From the NCBI RefSeq assembly GCF_021631985.1, contig NZ_CP070225.1, positions 5,456,001 through 5,520,000 on the forward strand: a DNA stretch of 64,000 bases. Reading direction: 5' to 3'. The translations under genes were made by a program, and so were the position numbers. Within the stretch, counting starts at the first letter, position 1. Each line of letters starts with the position of its first letter. The notes beneath the pieces were generated by a model, which saw nothing but the letters and a program-made list of their open reading frames with translations, was not told where the DNA came from and did no database searches. This stretch comes from Sandaracinus amylolyticus (GTDB lineage: Bacteria > Myxococcota_A > Polyangia > Polyangiales > Sandaracinaceae). Of the stretch, positions 54,841-63,957 are shown piece by piece.

Positions 54841-56970
54841 TCACGCGTCGGGCACGAGCGTCGCGCCGTCCCAGCGGTACCAGGTGCGCGCGCCGCCGAG
54901 CCGGCGCACCCGCAGCGGCCAGAAGCCGGGCACGTCGCCCTCGCCTTGCGTCATCGGCCCGCCGATGTGCTCGCGGCGCGTCTCGGGCAGCTCCTGCCCG
55001 CTGCGCAGCTCGATCGTCCACGCCGGCGCCTGCGCGCCGATCGGATGGACCCACCACCGCATGCGTCCATCGCCGCGCCCGGTGCGCGTGCCGATCACGA
55101 GCAGCGTGCGCCCGCCCTCGGGCGCGGTCCGCGTGACGAAGAGATCCTCGACGACCTCGGCGCCCGCGCGCGGCACCTCGTAGAGCTCGGAGACCGCGCA
55201 CGTCGCGTCGCTGCGCGCGATCCGCACCCGCGACGGCTCGACGAGCACCATCGCATCGCTCGAGCCCGCGCCCTCCTCGTCGAGGCGCGCCCACGCGACC
55301 ACCACACCCTCGCCGCCCACGTCGGCGATGCGCGGCACGCAGTGCTCCCATGCCCGCAGGAGCCCCGAGCCGACCCATCCTTCGACGCCCTCGGCCGCGA
55401 CCACCCGCGTCCAGGTGCCGCGCCCGCCGGCCTCGGAGCGCATCGCGCCGACGTCGCCGTAGAGCCCGACCACCAGCGTCTCGTCGGGCAGCGTCGCGCG
55501 CAGCGCGCGCTCGGGGCCCGCGCCTTCGCGCAGGTTCGAGCGCGTCGTGGTGCGGAGCAGCGCCGGCTCGAGCGCGGCCGCGAGCTGCGTCGCGTCGGGC
55601 GATCCGTCGACGCTCTCGCCGCCGAACGCCGCGCGCAGCGCGGGCACGTGCGCCTCGCACGACGCGATCGACAGCGCCGCCCACGACTCTCCTCGCGGCG
55701 CGATGCGCACGCAGCCGCGTAGCTCCGCGGAGAGATCGCGCGCGCCCAGCGCGAGCGCCGCGAGCGACGACGGCGACGACACGAAGCGCGGCGTCCCGCT
55801 GGGCACGACGGCCTGCGCGGGAGGCGGCTGCGGTGCGCCCGGCGGCGCGATCGCCGGCGCGATCGTCGCGGTCGGTGCCGGCATCGCGGGCGCGACCGCC
55901 GCCTCGGGCGCGCCGCCCGACATCGTCATCGTCGACACCCCCGCGACGACGAGGATCGTCGAGAGCATCCCGAGCACCGCGAAGAAGCCGCGCCGTCCGG
56001 TGCGCTTCGTCGGCTCGGGTGCGATCCCCGCCGCGCCGCCCATCGATCCGAGCGACACCGCGGGCATCGTCGGCGCGCTCGCCGCCTCCGCCGCGGTCAC
56101 CGCGTCCACGTCGGCGCCCTGCGCGGCGCGCGTCAGCGCCTGACGCATCGTGCGCGCGTCGGGGAAGCGGAACGAGGGATCGCGCGCCATCGCGCGGTGC
56201 ACGAGCTCGGGCACTCCGCGCGGCAGATCGGGGCGCAGCGTCGCGACGCGCTCGGGATCGTCGGTGACGATCGCCGCGATCACCGCGGTCGCGCTCGGTC
56301 CGTCGAACGGCAGTCGACCGGTGAGCGCTTGGTAGAGGATCACGCCCATCGCGTAGAGGTCGCTGCGCGCGTCGACGCTCTTCGCGCTGCGCACCTGCTC
56401 GGGGCTCATGTAGTGCGGCGTCCCGAGCGTCTGCATCGAGTGCGTGATCGTCGCGCCCGCGGCCTCGCTCGATCGTGCGATCCCGAAGTCGAGCACCTTC
56501 GGGATCACCCCGTCGGCGTCACGCGCGAGGAACAGGTTCGCGGGCTTCAGATCGCGATGCACGAGGCCCGCGTCGTGGATCGCCGCGAGCCCTCCGAGCG
56601 CGCCCGCGATCCACTCGGTGATCTCCGCGAGCGTGGGCGCCGGCGTGCGCTCGAGGCGCTGCGCGAGGCTCTCGCCCTCGAGGCACTCCATGACCAGGAA
56701 GGGCCGCCCGTGCTCCTCGCCGAAGTCGATCACGTCGACGACGTTTCGGTGCTGCACCGACGCCAGGCTGCGCGCCTCGCGCAGGAAGCGCTGCAGCGTC
56801 TCGGGCGGCGGCGCGTCGCCGAGCACCATCTTCACCGCGACCGCGCGCCCGAGCGTGAGGTGCGTCGCGCGCCACACCGCGCCCATCCCGCCCTTGCCGA
56901 TCGGGCTCTCGAGCCGGTACTTCCCGGCGATCACGCTCCCCGCACCGAGCACGCGCGGCGACCCTATCAC
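54841..56970 (-). CDS. Transmembrane Ser/Thr protein kinase with SH3-like sensor region
   Basis: The 709-residue protein has an N-terminal Hanks-type kinase (about 16-280) with IGKGGMG, Lys47, HRDLKPAN and DFGIAR. A membrane helix (GFFAVLGMLSTILVVAG) lies near 330, then a Pro/Ala-rich stretch and an extracytoplasmic part with an SH3b-like piece (NLREGAGPERALRATLP, GVEGWVGSGLL). This is a sensor kinase topology. The GTG start was taken because VIGSPRVLGAG leads directly into the kinase fold. The divergent lipoprotein gene starts 74 bp away. Confidence 0.92.
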   Translation of the reverse strand: MIGSPRVLGAGSVIAGKYRLESPIGKGGMGAVWRATHLTLGRAVAVKMVLGDAPPPETLQRFLREARSLASVQHRNVVDVIDFGEEHGRPFLVMECLEGESLAQRLERTPAPTLAEITEWIAGALGGLAAIHDAGLVHRDLKPANLFLARDADGVIPKVLDFGIARSSEAAGATITHSMQTLGTPHYMSPEQVRSAKSVDARSDLYAMGVILYQALTGRLPFDGPSATAVIAAIVTDDPERVATLRPDLPRGVPELVHRAMARDPSFRFPDARTMRQALTRAAQGADVDAVTAAEAASAPTMPAVSLGSMGGAAGIAPEPTKRTGRRGFFAVLGMLSTILVVAGVSTMTMSGGAPEAAVAPAMPAPTATIAPAIAPPGAPQPPPAQAVVPSGTPRFVSSPSSLAALALGARDLSAELRGCVRIAPRGESWAALSIASCEAHVPALRAAFGGESVDGSPDATQLAAALEPALLRTTTRSNLREGAGPERALRATLPDETLVVGLYGDVGAMRSEAGGRGTWTRVVAAEGVEGWVGSGLLRAWEHCVPRIADVGGEGVVVAWARLDEEGAGSSDAMVLVEPSRVRIARSDATCAVSELYEVPRAGAEVVEDLFVTRTAPEGGRTLLVIGTRTGRGDGRMRWWVHPIGAQAPAWTIELRSGQELPETRREHIGGPMTQGEGDVPGFWPLRVRRLGGARTWYRWDGATLVPDA

Positions 56971-57044
56971 GCGCCCCCTCCGAGCGGTGCCCCCGAGCTC
57001 GGCGCGTCGATGTGAAGAACGCCGCCGCGCCTACGCAACGGACC

Positions 57045-57923
57045 ATGCGGCTCGCGTGCGCGGTGCTCGTCCTCGTGGCCGGCTGCGGAGGGTCCCTCGA
57101 TCGGGTGCGGCACCTCGAGCCGATGCGTCGCGCCGACTCGTGCGCGCGGATCACCGACGTGCCGTGGACCGCGCTCGATCGAGCCGCGGGCTCGGACCGT
57201 ACGCGCATCGACGCGATGCCCGACGACGTGCGTCGTGTCGCCGAGGCCGCACGCCTCGACGACGCGATGCTCGGCGATCGAATCGTCCTCGTGGAGCACC
57301 TGCTCGTGCTCCACGCCGATCTCGGCGGCGCGATTGCCGAGGTCGACTGTCTCTCCGATCAGCTCGAGGACCTGCAGGCCGAGCTCGCCGATCGCGAGGC
57401 CGCGTTCTCGCTCACGGTCACGCTCGTGTCGATCGCGGTCGGCGCGCTCACCGCGACCGCGTCGGGCGTCATCGATCTCGCGACCCACGACGACCTCGTC
57501 TCGGCGGTCGTGCAGATCATCGGGGGCGCGGCCGCGACCGCGCTCGGCGTGATCGCGTTCTTCCCGCCGAACGAGACGCTCACGCTCGAGCACGACCGCA
57601 ACGTGCTCCGCGTGGTGCGCGACGCGCGCGACGCCGACGACGTGACGCGCGCGCCCTTCGTCATGCGCATGCTGGTGGCGCCGCGCGTCGACGGACCGAG
57701 CCCGCGCGAGACGCTCGAGCGCCGATGGTCCGACACGTTCGCGCTCGTCGACGACGACATGCCCGCGCTGATCTTCGGGAACGGCGGGCGCTACGACCGC
57801 GACGCGCTCCGCACCCGCGAGGTCGTGCTCGAGCAGCTCGAGGCCGAGCTCCAGCTGCTGCGCCAGGACTACGAGCTGCTCTCGCGTTACCTGTTCGAGC
57901 GATCGCGCGACGCGCCGCCTTGA
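57045..57923 (+). CDS. Lipoprotein with two hydrophobic segments
   Basis: The 292-residue protein has a lipoprotein signal (VLVLVAGC), a helical region (DCLSDQLEDLQAELADREAA) and two hydrophobic stretches (FSLTVTLVSIAVGALTATASGVI and VVQIIGGAAATALGVIAFF) that could form a membrane hairpin. A C-terminal helical region follows, with VLEQLEAELQLLRQDYEL as a likely coiled coil. The family is not recognised. The ATG at 57045 was chosen over a GTG 33 bases earlier since it starts the signal peptide. Confidence 0.7.
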   Translation: MRLACAVLVLVAGCGGSLDRVRHLEPMRRADSCARITDVPWTALDRAAGSDRTRIDAMPDDVRRVAEAARLDDAMLGDRIVLVEHLLVLHADLGGAIAEVDCLSDQLEDLQAELADREAAFSLTVTLVSIAVGALTATASGVIDLATHDDLVSAVVQIIGGAAATALGVIAFFPPNETLTLEHDRNVLRVVRDARDADDVTRAPFVMRMLVAPRVDGPSPRETLERRWSDTFALVDDDMPALIFGNGGRYDRDALRTREVVLEQLEAELQLLRQDYELLSRYLFERSRDAPP

Positions 57924-57958
57924 CTCTCCATCAGGAGGAGACTCCAGGCTCGCGCGTG

Positions 57959-58894
57959 GTGACGAGGAAGCTCACGATCGGAGCGCTGTCGCGGCGCACC
58001 GGAGTCCCGGTGAAGACGCTGCGGTTCTACTCGGACGAGGGGCTCCTGCCTCCCGCCGGTCGGACCCGGAGCGGCTACCGCCTCTACGACGAGGCGCACG
58101 TCGTCCGGATCGATCTCATCCGCACGCTGCGCGATGCCGGCGTCGGCCTCGAGACGATCGCGCGCGTGCTCGATCGCGACCTGACGATCGAGGAGGCGCT
58201 CCGCGTCCGCCTCCAAACGATCGAGGCGCACGTCACGTCGCTCACGCGCGTCGCGGGCGCGATCCGCGCGGCGCTGCGGTCGCGAGCCTCCTCGGACGCA
58301 CCGGACATCCGTGACGAAGACCTGAGGAGGTTGTCGATGGTGACGAAGCTGTCGTTCGAGGAGAGGAAGCGGGCGATCGAGCGCTTCTACACGAAGGTGA
58401 TGGAGGGCGCGCCGGTGCCGTCCGATTGGATCGAGCAGATGGTCGCGACGAGCACGCCCGAGCTCCCCGACGATCCGAGCGCCGGGCAGCTCGATGCGTG
58501 GATCGAGCTCGCGTCGATGCTCGACGACGACGAGTTCGTCGCGGCGATGCGCGTGAACGCCGAGAGCTTCTGGGCTCGTGACGTCGACGTCGCGGCGCTC
58601 CGTGCGATCCAGTCGGAGCTCGTGCGCGCGGCGTCCGAGGCACGTGCGCGCGGCGTCGACCCGCGCTCCGACGAAGCGCGCGCGCTGGTCCGGAGCTACC
58701 TCGGGAGGACCGCCGCAGCGTCGGGCGACGTCGACGGCGCGACGATGCTCGCGCGGCTGCGCGCTCAGTACGATCGCCGCGCCGAGCGCTACTGGGAGCT
58801 GGTCGCGATCATGGGCGGCATGCAGCCCTCCGAGCGCTTCGCCGACCAGCAGTGGCTCGGTGAAGCGACCCGTCAGGTCCTGCTCGAGAGCTGA
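57959..58894 (+). CDS. MerR family regulator with TipA-like effector domain
   Basis: The 311-residue protein has a MerR winged helix (KLTIGALSRRTGVPVKTLRFYSDEGLLPPAGRT, then GYRLYDEAHV) and a dimer helix. A long C-terminal helical domain (LSFEERKRAIERFY to the end) resembles TipAS-type ligand-binding domains. Such regulators respond to small molecules. The start is uncertain: GTG codons at 57956 and 57959 lie about 18 nt past an AGGAGGAG site, and a TTG at 57920 is also in frame. The target genes are unknown, perhaps its own neighbours. Confidence 0.85.
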   Translation: MTRKLTIGALSRRTGVPVKTLRFYSDEGLLPPAGRTRSGYRLYDEAHVVRIDLIRTLRDAGVGLETIARVLDRDLTIEEALRVRLQTIEAHVTSLTRVAGAIRAALRSRASSDAPDIRDEDLRRLSMVTKLSFEERKRAIERFYTKVMEGAPVPSDWIEQMVATSTPELPDDPSAGQLDAWIELASMLDDDEFVAAMRVNAESFWARDVDVAALRAIQSELVRAASEARARGVDPRSDEARALVRSYLGRTAAASGDVDGATMLARLRAQYDRRAERYWELVAIMGGMQPSERFADQQWLGEATRQVLLES

Positions 58895-58899
58895 CCTCG

Positions 58900-59397
58900 T
58901 CAGCGCACGCGGGTGAGGCGCTGCTCGCTGGTGGACCAGTCGGTCGTCTGCACCAGCGTGACGCGATCTCCGTCGCGCGCTCCGACCTGCCGCATCGGGA
59001 CCCCGAAGAGCGCGAGGTGGTACGTGGCGCGGCGTCCGTCCTGGTCCACCTCGCCCTCGAAGGGCCCGCTCTCGCGCGCGACGAAGAAGGGCGCCATCCG
59101 ATGGTGCACCCGCATCGTGAAGGTGCGCCCGTCGTCGCGCAGCGTGATCACCTCGTGCCCCACGAGCGACGGCATCCCGAGCTGCGTGATGCGCGTCGTG
59201 TGCAGCACCTCGCGCTCGGAGGTCACCTCGACCGTCGTCTCGATGCGCGCGGGGATCGAGACCGTCGCCCGGACCCGCGCGCGATCGAGCGCAGAGAGCG
59301 ACGCCGCCGCGAAGCGTGTGGGATCGGTGATCGCGAACGTCACGTCGCCGCGCCAAGCCCCGGCGCACGCGCGGTAGTACGAGAGCGCCGGCGTCAT
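58900..59397 (-). CDS. Hypothetical protein, beta-rich
   Basis: The 165-residue protein is rich in strands (VRATVSIPARIETTVEVTS, ITLRDDGRTFTMRVHHRMAPFF) suggesting a lipocalin-like beta barrel. No signal peptide is obvious. It is convergent with the MerR regulator gene, 5 bp away. The family is not recognised with confidence. Confidence 0.65.
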   Translation of the reverse strand: MTPALSYYRACAGAWRGDVTFAITDPTRFAAASLSALDRARVRATVSIPARIETTVEVTSEREVLHTTRITQLGMPSLVGHEVITLRDDGRTFTMRVHHRMAPFFVARESGPFEGEVDQDGRRATYHLALFGVPMRQVGARDGDRVTLVQTTDWSTSEQRLTRVR

Positions 59398-59441
59398 GCG
59401 CCGCGGAAGCTGGTGTCACATCGACGCGTTGGCGAGGGCTC

Positions 59442-60503
59442 ATGGACCGCGATCGTTTCGCCAGGCATCTCGAGACCGCGCTCACCCGCGCGCGCGACTT
59501 CGCGCGCACGATGGTCGTCGAGGATCTGCCCGACCCGATCCGCGTGCGCCTCTTCCTCGAGGTCCACGGCGTGATGGAGCGCGAGGATGACTGGATCACG
59601 TTCGCGCAGGACGTCGGCCGCGCGCCCCGCGAGCTCGCGATCGACGAGGCGATCCACGAGCTCTGGCGCGATGGCCGCGTCCCGCAGTGGATCGACGTCG
59701 CAGCGGCGTCCGATCGCGACGGGACCACGATCGTCGCGGCGCTCGCGTGCCCCCGCTTCGTCGCCGACGAAGCCCGCCTCTACCACACGTGGGGCGACAT
59801 CCCGCCGTTCCACGTCACGAGCCCGCCCCTTCCGCCGCGGCACGTCGGCGGCGAGCGGTTCAGCGTCCACCGCCACAGCGAGTGCGTGATCGACGCCGAC
59901 GTCGAGCACCTCGCGCGTGTCGCCGATCGCGTCGTGTTCCTCACGCTCCACGCCGAGACCGCACGCTCCCGCACGCTCCCGCGTCTGCCGACGCTCCCGC
60001 GCGTTCGCCACATCGAAGCGCGAGGCATCGAAGTCCTCTCGTCGATCGCCTCGCTGGGGCGACACCGCTCGCTCGCGTTCCTCGACCTTCACGTCGGCGG
60101 CGATGCTGCGCTCGACACACGCGCGCTGCCGACGACGCTCGAGACGCTGTCGATCGAGACCCGACACGCGCTGCGCATCGACGGCCCACTCCCGCAGCTC
60201 CAGCGCGTGCAGCTCCACGCGGCGCGTCTCGACGGGGAGCTCGTCCTGCCGCGCGAGCTCGAGTCGCTCTCGCTCCACGTCCGCGACATCGACGCGCTCG
60301 ACGAGATCCTCTCGCGCGTCGAGCGCCTCGACTCGCTCGATCTCGGCGGCACGCCGGTGCCCGACGCGCTCGCGCGCGAGCTCGCGATGCGCTTCCGCCC
60401 GCGCTACTTCGCGCTGGGCGACACGCACGTCACGGCCGACACGCTCATCGCGCTCGCGAAGGAGCTCCCCGGGATGCACCTCGTCCCGAAGCGGCTGCGC
60501 TGA
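59442..60503 (+). CDS. Hypothetical protein with leucine-rich C-terminal half
   Basis: The 353-residue protein has an N-terminal helical region (DRFARHLETALTRARDFART) of the kind found in predicted predatory-bacterial repeat proteins, and a C-terminal half with degenerate leucine-rich repeats (HRSLAFLDLHVGG, LPTTLETLSIETRH, PRELESLSLHVRD). No enzyme motif is visible. It is divergent from the beta-rich hypothetical (59397) across 44 bp and ends at a terminator shared with gltA. Confidence 0.65.
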   Translation: MDRDRFARHLETALTRARDFARTMVVEDLPDPIRVRLFLEVHGVMEREDDWITFAQDVGRAPRELAIDEAIHELWRDGRVPQWIDVAAASDRDGTTIVAALACPRFVADEARLYHTWGDIPPFHVTSPPLPPRHVGGERFSVHRHSECVIDADVEHLARVADRVVFLTLHAETARSRTLPRLPTLPRVRHIEARGIEVLSSIASLGRHRSLAFLDLHVGGDAALDTRALPTTLETLSIETRHALRIDGPLPQLQRVQLHAARLDGELVLPRELESLSLHVRDIDALDEILSRVERLDSLDLGGTPVPDALARELAMRFRPRYFALGDTHVTADTLIALAKELPGMHLVPKRLR

Positions 60504-60508
60504 AACGA

Positions 60509-60542
60509 CGAAGGCCGCCGCGATTGCTCGCAGCGGCCTTCG
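60509..60542. terminator. Bidirectional terminator between convergent genes
   Basis: The arms cgaaggccgc (60509-60518) and gcggccttcg (60533-60542) pair perfectly over 10 bp around a 14-nt loop. It lies between the stop of the LRR-like gene (60503) and the stop of the leftward citrate synthase gene (60563), so it can serve both. Confidence 0.75.
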
Positions 60543-60562
60543 GCACGTCGGTCGACGCGGGC

Positions 60563-61849
60563 TCAGCGCTTGTCGATCGCCACGAAGTCGCGCTGGTCGT
60601 GGCCCAGGTACACCTGGCGCGGGCGCGCGATCTTCTGCTCGCTGTCGAGCAGCATCTCTTCCCACTGCGCGAGCCAGCCCGGCGTGCGGCCGATCGCGAA
60701 GAGCACCGGGTACATGTCCATCGGCAGGCCCATCGCCTGGTAGATGAGGCCCGAGTAGAAGTCGACGTTCGGGTAGAGCTTGCGCTTGACGAAGTACTCG
60801 TCCGAGAGCGCGATGCGCTCGAGCTCGACCGCGATGTCGATCAGCGGGTTCTTGCCGATCGCGTCGAACACCTCGTCCGCGAGGCGCTTGATGACCTTCG
60901 CGCGCGGATCGTAGTTCTTGTAGACGCGGTGGCCGAAGCCCATCAGGCGGCCCTCGCCCTTCTTCACGCTCTCGATGAACTCGGGGACCTTCCCCTTGCT
61001 CCCGATCTTGTGGAGCATGTGGATGACCTCCTCGTTCGCGCCGCCGTGCAGCGGGCCGTAGAGCGCCGCGCAGGCCGCCGCGAGGGCCGAGTAGGGATCC
61101 ACCTTCGAGCTGCCCACGCCGCGCATCGCGGTCGACGAGCAGTTCTGCTCGTGATCCGCGTGCAGGGTGAAGAGCACGTCGAGCGCCTTCTCCACCGCGG
61201 GGTTCGGCTTGTACTTCGGCTCGGTCATCTTGAACATCATGTTCAAGAAGTTCCCGGCGTAGCTGAGGTCGTTGTCCGGGTAGACGACCGGGAGCCCGCG
61301 ACGGTGGCGGTACGCGTAGGCCGCGAGCGTCGGGATCTTCGCGATCATCCGGACCATCTGGAGGCGGCGGTTCTCCCCGTCCTCGATCTTCTTGGCCTCG
61401 GGGTAGAACGTGCTCAGCGCGCTGACGGTGCTGATCAGCATGCCCATCGGGTGCGCGTCGTAGCGGAACCCGTCCATGAGCTCGCGGATGTTCTCGTGCA
61501 CCATCGTGTGCATCACGATCTCGTGCGCGAAGGTGTCGAGCGCCTTCTTCTGCGGGAGCTCGCCGTTCATCAGGAGGTACACGACCTCGAGGAACGACGC
61601 GTCCTCCGCGAGCTGCTCGATCGGGTACCCGCGGTAGCGAAGGATGCCCGCGTCGCCGTCGATGAACGTGATCTTCGACGAGCAGCTCGCGGTGTTCGTG
61701 AACGCCGGGTCGTAGGACATCATCCCGAAGTCGTTCGCGTCCGTCTTGATCTGGCGCAGGTCCATCGCCCGGATCGTCCCGTTGCTGATCGGGACTTCGT
61801 AGGTCTTGCCGGTCCGGTTGTCGGTGATGGTCAGCGTGTCCTTCGCCAT
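60563..61849 (-). CDS. gltA: Citrate synthase
   Basis: The 428-residue type II (hexameric-type) citrate synthase condenses acetyl-CoA and oxaloacetate in the first step of the TCA cycle. Active-site regions are present: LHADHEQNCSSTAMR (His), GPLHGGANE (His), GFGHRVYKNYDPRA (His, Arg) and the catalytic Asp in PNVDFYSG. Length matches the E. coli enzyme (427). A GAGGAG ribosome-binding site precedes the ATG at 61849. It is divergent from the transhydrogenase across 184 bp. Confidence 0.98.
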   Translation of the reverse strand: MAKDTLTITDNRTGKTYEVPISNGTIRAMDLRQIKTDANDFGMMSYDPAFTNTASCSSKITFIDGDAGILRYRGYPIEQLAEDASFLEVVYLLMNGELPQKKALDTFAHEIVMHTMVHENIRELMDGFRYDAHPMGMLISTVSALSTFYPEAKKIEDGENRRLQMVRMIAKIPTLAAYAYRHRRGLPVVYPDNDLSYAGNFLNMMFKMTEPKYKPNPAVEKALDVLFTLHADHEQNCSSTAMRGVGSSKVDPYSALAAACAALYGPLHGGANEEVIHMLHKIGSKGKVPEFIESVKKGEGRLMGFGHRVYKNYDPRAKVIKRLADEVFDAIGKNPLIDIAVELERIALSDEYFVKRKLYPNVDFYSGLIYQAMGLPMDMYPVLFAIGRTPGWLAQWEEMLLDSEQKIARPRQVYLGHDQRDFVAIDKR

Positions 61850-62020
61850 GTCTGCTCCTCGGCCCCCACCTGCGACGCGCACTGGGTTGGCCCGCGACGG
61901 GCGCTCCCACGGGGGAGCGCGACCTTGCGCCACGGGCGCGCCGATTCTGGAGAGCCATCGCGGACCTGTCCAGCGGGTTCCTGTCGTTTCGCGCCGGGAA
62001 CGGACGCGCACGCGCCCGTG

Positions 62021-62026
62021 TAGAAT
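62021..62026 (+). promoter_or_regulatory. -10-like TAGAAT before sthA
   Basis: TAGAAT, one mismatch from the TATAAT consensus, ends seven nt before the GTG start of the transhydrogenase gene. If used, the transcript would begin at or near the start codon, which fits a leaderless mRNA. No good -35 hexamer is present at the usual distance. Confidence 0.5.
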
Positions 62027-62033
62027 CGTGGGC

Positions 62034-63434
62034 GTGGAAGCTCCTCACGACCTCGTCGTCCTGGGGTCTGGTCCAGCGGGTGAGAAGGGAGCGGTACAGG
62101 CCGCGTACTTCGGTCATCGCGTCGTCGTGGTCGAGAAGGCGCCCGAGCCGGGGGGCGCGGCGGTCCACACCGGGACGCTCCCCAGCAAGACGCTTCGCGA
62201 GACCGCGCTCTATCTCTCGGGGTTCCGCGCGCGCGACCTCTACGGCGTCTCGGTCCGGCTCGACGATCCCCACGCCGCCGTGCCGCGGCTGATCGCGCGC
62301 AAGGACGCGATCGCCCGCCAAGAATCGGAGCGCATCCGCCACAACCTCGCGCGCCACGGCGTCGAGCTGGTCCGCGGAGAAGCGCGCTTCGTCGCGCCCC
62401 ACACCGTCGAGGTGCGCACGCCCGAGGGCCCGCGGCGGATCGACGGCCGGTTCTTCCTGATCGCGACCGGCTCGTCCCCGCGGAACCCGCCGGACGTGCC
62501 GATCCACGAGCCCGACGTCTACGACAGCGACGAGATCCTCGCGCTGAGCCACCTGCCGAAGTCGATGGTCGTGCTCGGCGCGGGCGTGATCGGGTGCGAG
62601 TACGCGTGCATGTTCGCCGCGCTCGGCGTGCAGGTCGTGCTGGTCGAGGCGCGCACCCAGTTCCTGCCCTTCCTCGACCACGAGGTCGGGCGGCGGCTCG
62701 AGAGCGCGATGCAGCACCTCGGCATCGAGATCCGCAAAGGACACCGGTGGGGCCGGATCCATCGCGCGGCGAACGGGCGGATCCTCTGTGACCTCGCCGA
62801 TGGCTCGGTCCTCGAGAGCGAGACCCTGCTCTTCGCCGCAGGTCGCGTGGGGAGCACGGCAGGGCTCGGGCTCGAGCACGTCGGGCTCACCGCCGACGAT
62901 CGCGGCGCGCTGAAGGTCGATCGCCACTACCGCACCGCCATGCCGCACGTCTACGCGGCGGGCGACGTGATCGGGTTCCCGGCGCTCGCGTCGACGTCGA
63001 TGGAGCAGGCGCGGGTCGCCGTCTGTCACGCGTTCGGGATCGACTACAAGCAGTCGATCGGGCCCATGCTGCCCTACGGCATCTACACGATCCCCGAGGT
63101 CAGCTGCGTCGGCGAGACCGAGGAGACCTGCCGGGAGCAGGGGATCGACTACGTGGTCGGCCGCGCGCTGTACCGCGAGAACGCGCGCGGACTGATCACC
63201 GGGGACCTCGAGGGCATGACCAAGCTGGTCGTGCACACCAAGACGCGGCGGCTGGTCGGGACCCACGTGATCGGCGAGCGCGCCTCCGAGCTGGTGCACA
63301 TCGGGCAGGCCGTGATGCACCTCGGCGGGACGATCGACACGTTCATCGAGATGGTCTTCAACTACCCGACGCTCTCCGAGTCGTTCAAGTACGCGGCCTA
63401 CAGCGCGCTCGGCGAGCTCGCGAAGCGACGCTGA
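62034..63434 (+). CDS. sthA: Soluble pyridine nucleotide transhydrogenase
   Basis: The 466-residue flavoprotein moves reducing equivalents between NADPH and NADH. It has the FAD dinucleotide fold LVVLGSGPAGEKGAVQAA, a THxGT-type segment VHTGTLPSKTLRE in place of the redox disulfide of lipoamide dehydrogenase, the second Rossmann fold VVLGAGVIGCEYACMFAALG, and VYAAGDVIGFPALAS. Length and the missing disulfide match SthA. The start is GTG, seven nt after TAGAAT. It is divergent from citrate synthase, both central metabolism. Confidence 0.95.
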   Translation: MEAPHDLVVLGSGPAGEKGAVQAAYFGHRVVVVEKAPEPGGAAVHTGTLPSKTLRETALYLSGFRARDLYGVSVRLDDPHAAVPRLIARKDAIARQESERIRHNLARHGVELVRGEARFVAPHTVEVRTPEGPRRIDGRFFLIATGSSPRNPPDVPIHEPDVYDSDEILALSHLPKSMVVLGAGVIGCEYACMFAALGVQVVLVEARTQFLPFLDHEVGRRLESAMQHLGIEIRKGHRWGRIHRAANGRILCDLADGSVLESETLLFAAGRVGSTAGLGLEHVGLTADDRGALKVDRHYRTAMPHVYAAGDVIGFPALASTSMEQARVAVCHAFGIDYKQSIGPMLPYGIYTIPEVSCVGETEETCREQGIDYVVGRALYRENARGLITGDLEGMTKLVVHTKTRRLVGTHVIGERASELVHIGQAVMHLGGTIDTFIEMVFNYPTLSESFKYAAYSALGELAKRR

Positions 63435-63444
63435 GCGCGAGCGA

Positions 63445-63957
63445 CTAACACTCCGCCGCGATCAGCCGCACCCCGAGCCGGTCGAGCACCGCGCCCACCG
63501 TCCACCCCGCCGGCGCCGATGCCCGGGCACCGGCGAGCGCGGCGTCGAGATCGAGCGACCAACCCGCGTGCTTCGCCTTCCGGGAGCAGAAGTCCCGGAG
63601 CTCCACCGCCCAGAGCCGGTCCGACTCGGCCGCCGTCACCAGCGCGCTCCACTCGGCCGCGTCGAAGACCACGGCGCCCGACTCGCGCTCACTCCGGACC
63701 ACCTCGGGCGACGTCGCGACCGAGACGATCCCGTCGTGACCCGGCACCTCGAGGCGCAGCGTGGCGGGCAGCGGGAGCGACGCGAGCAGGTGGGCAGGAA
63801 GGCTCCGCACCTCCGTCTCCCACACGCGATCCTCGCCCAGCCGCGGGCGCTCGATCCGGAGCAGCTTGGCGGCCCGGCGCGACCGACGGACCCGCGTCGG
63901 CTTCTGCAACTCTGCGGAATCGTGCTGGATCTCGAGCTTGCGTGCGGTGCTGGACAT
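63445..63957 (-). CDS. Hypothetical protein
   Basis: The 170-residue protein has a basic N-terminus (RVRRSRRAAKLLRIERP) and a helix-rich rest (EWSALVTAAESDRLWAVELRDF). There is no signal peptide or known motif. It is read toward sthA and ends 11 bp from its stop. It is not recognised. Confidence 0.6.
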   Translation of the reverse strand: MSSTARKLEIQHDSAELQKPTRVRRSRRAAKLLRIERPRLGEDRVWETEVRSLPAHLLASLPLPATLRLEVPGHDGIVSVATSPEVVRSERESGAVVFDAAEWSALVTAAESDRLWAVELRDFCSRKAKHAGWSLDLDAALAGARASAPAGWTVGAVLDRLGVRLIAAEC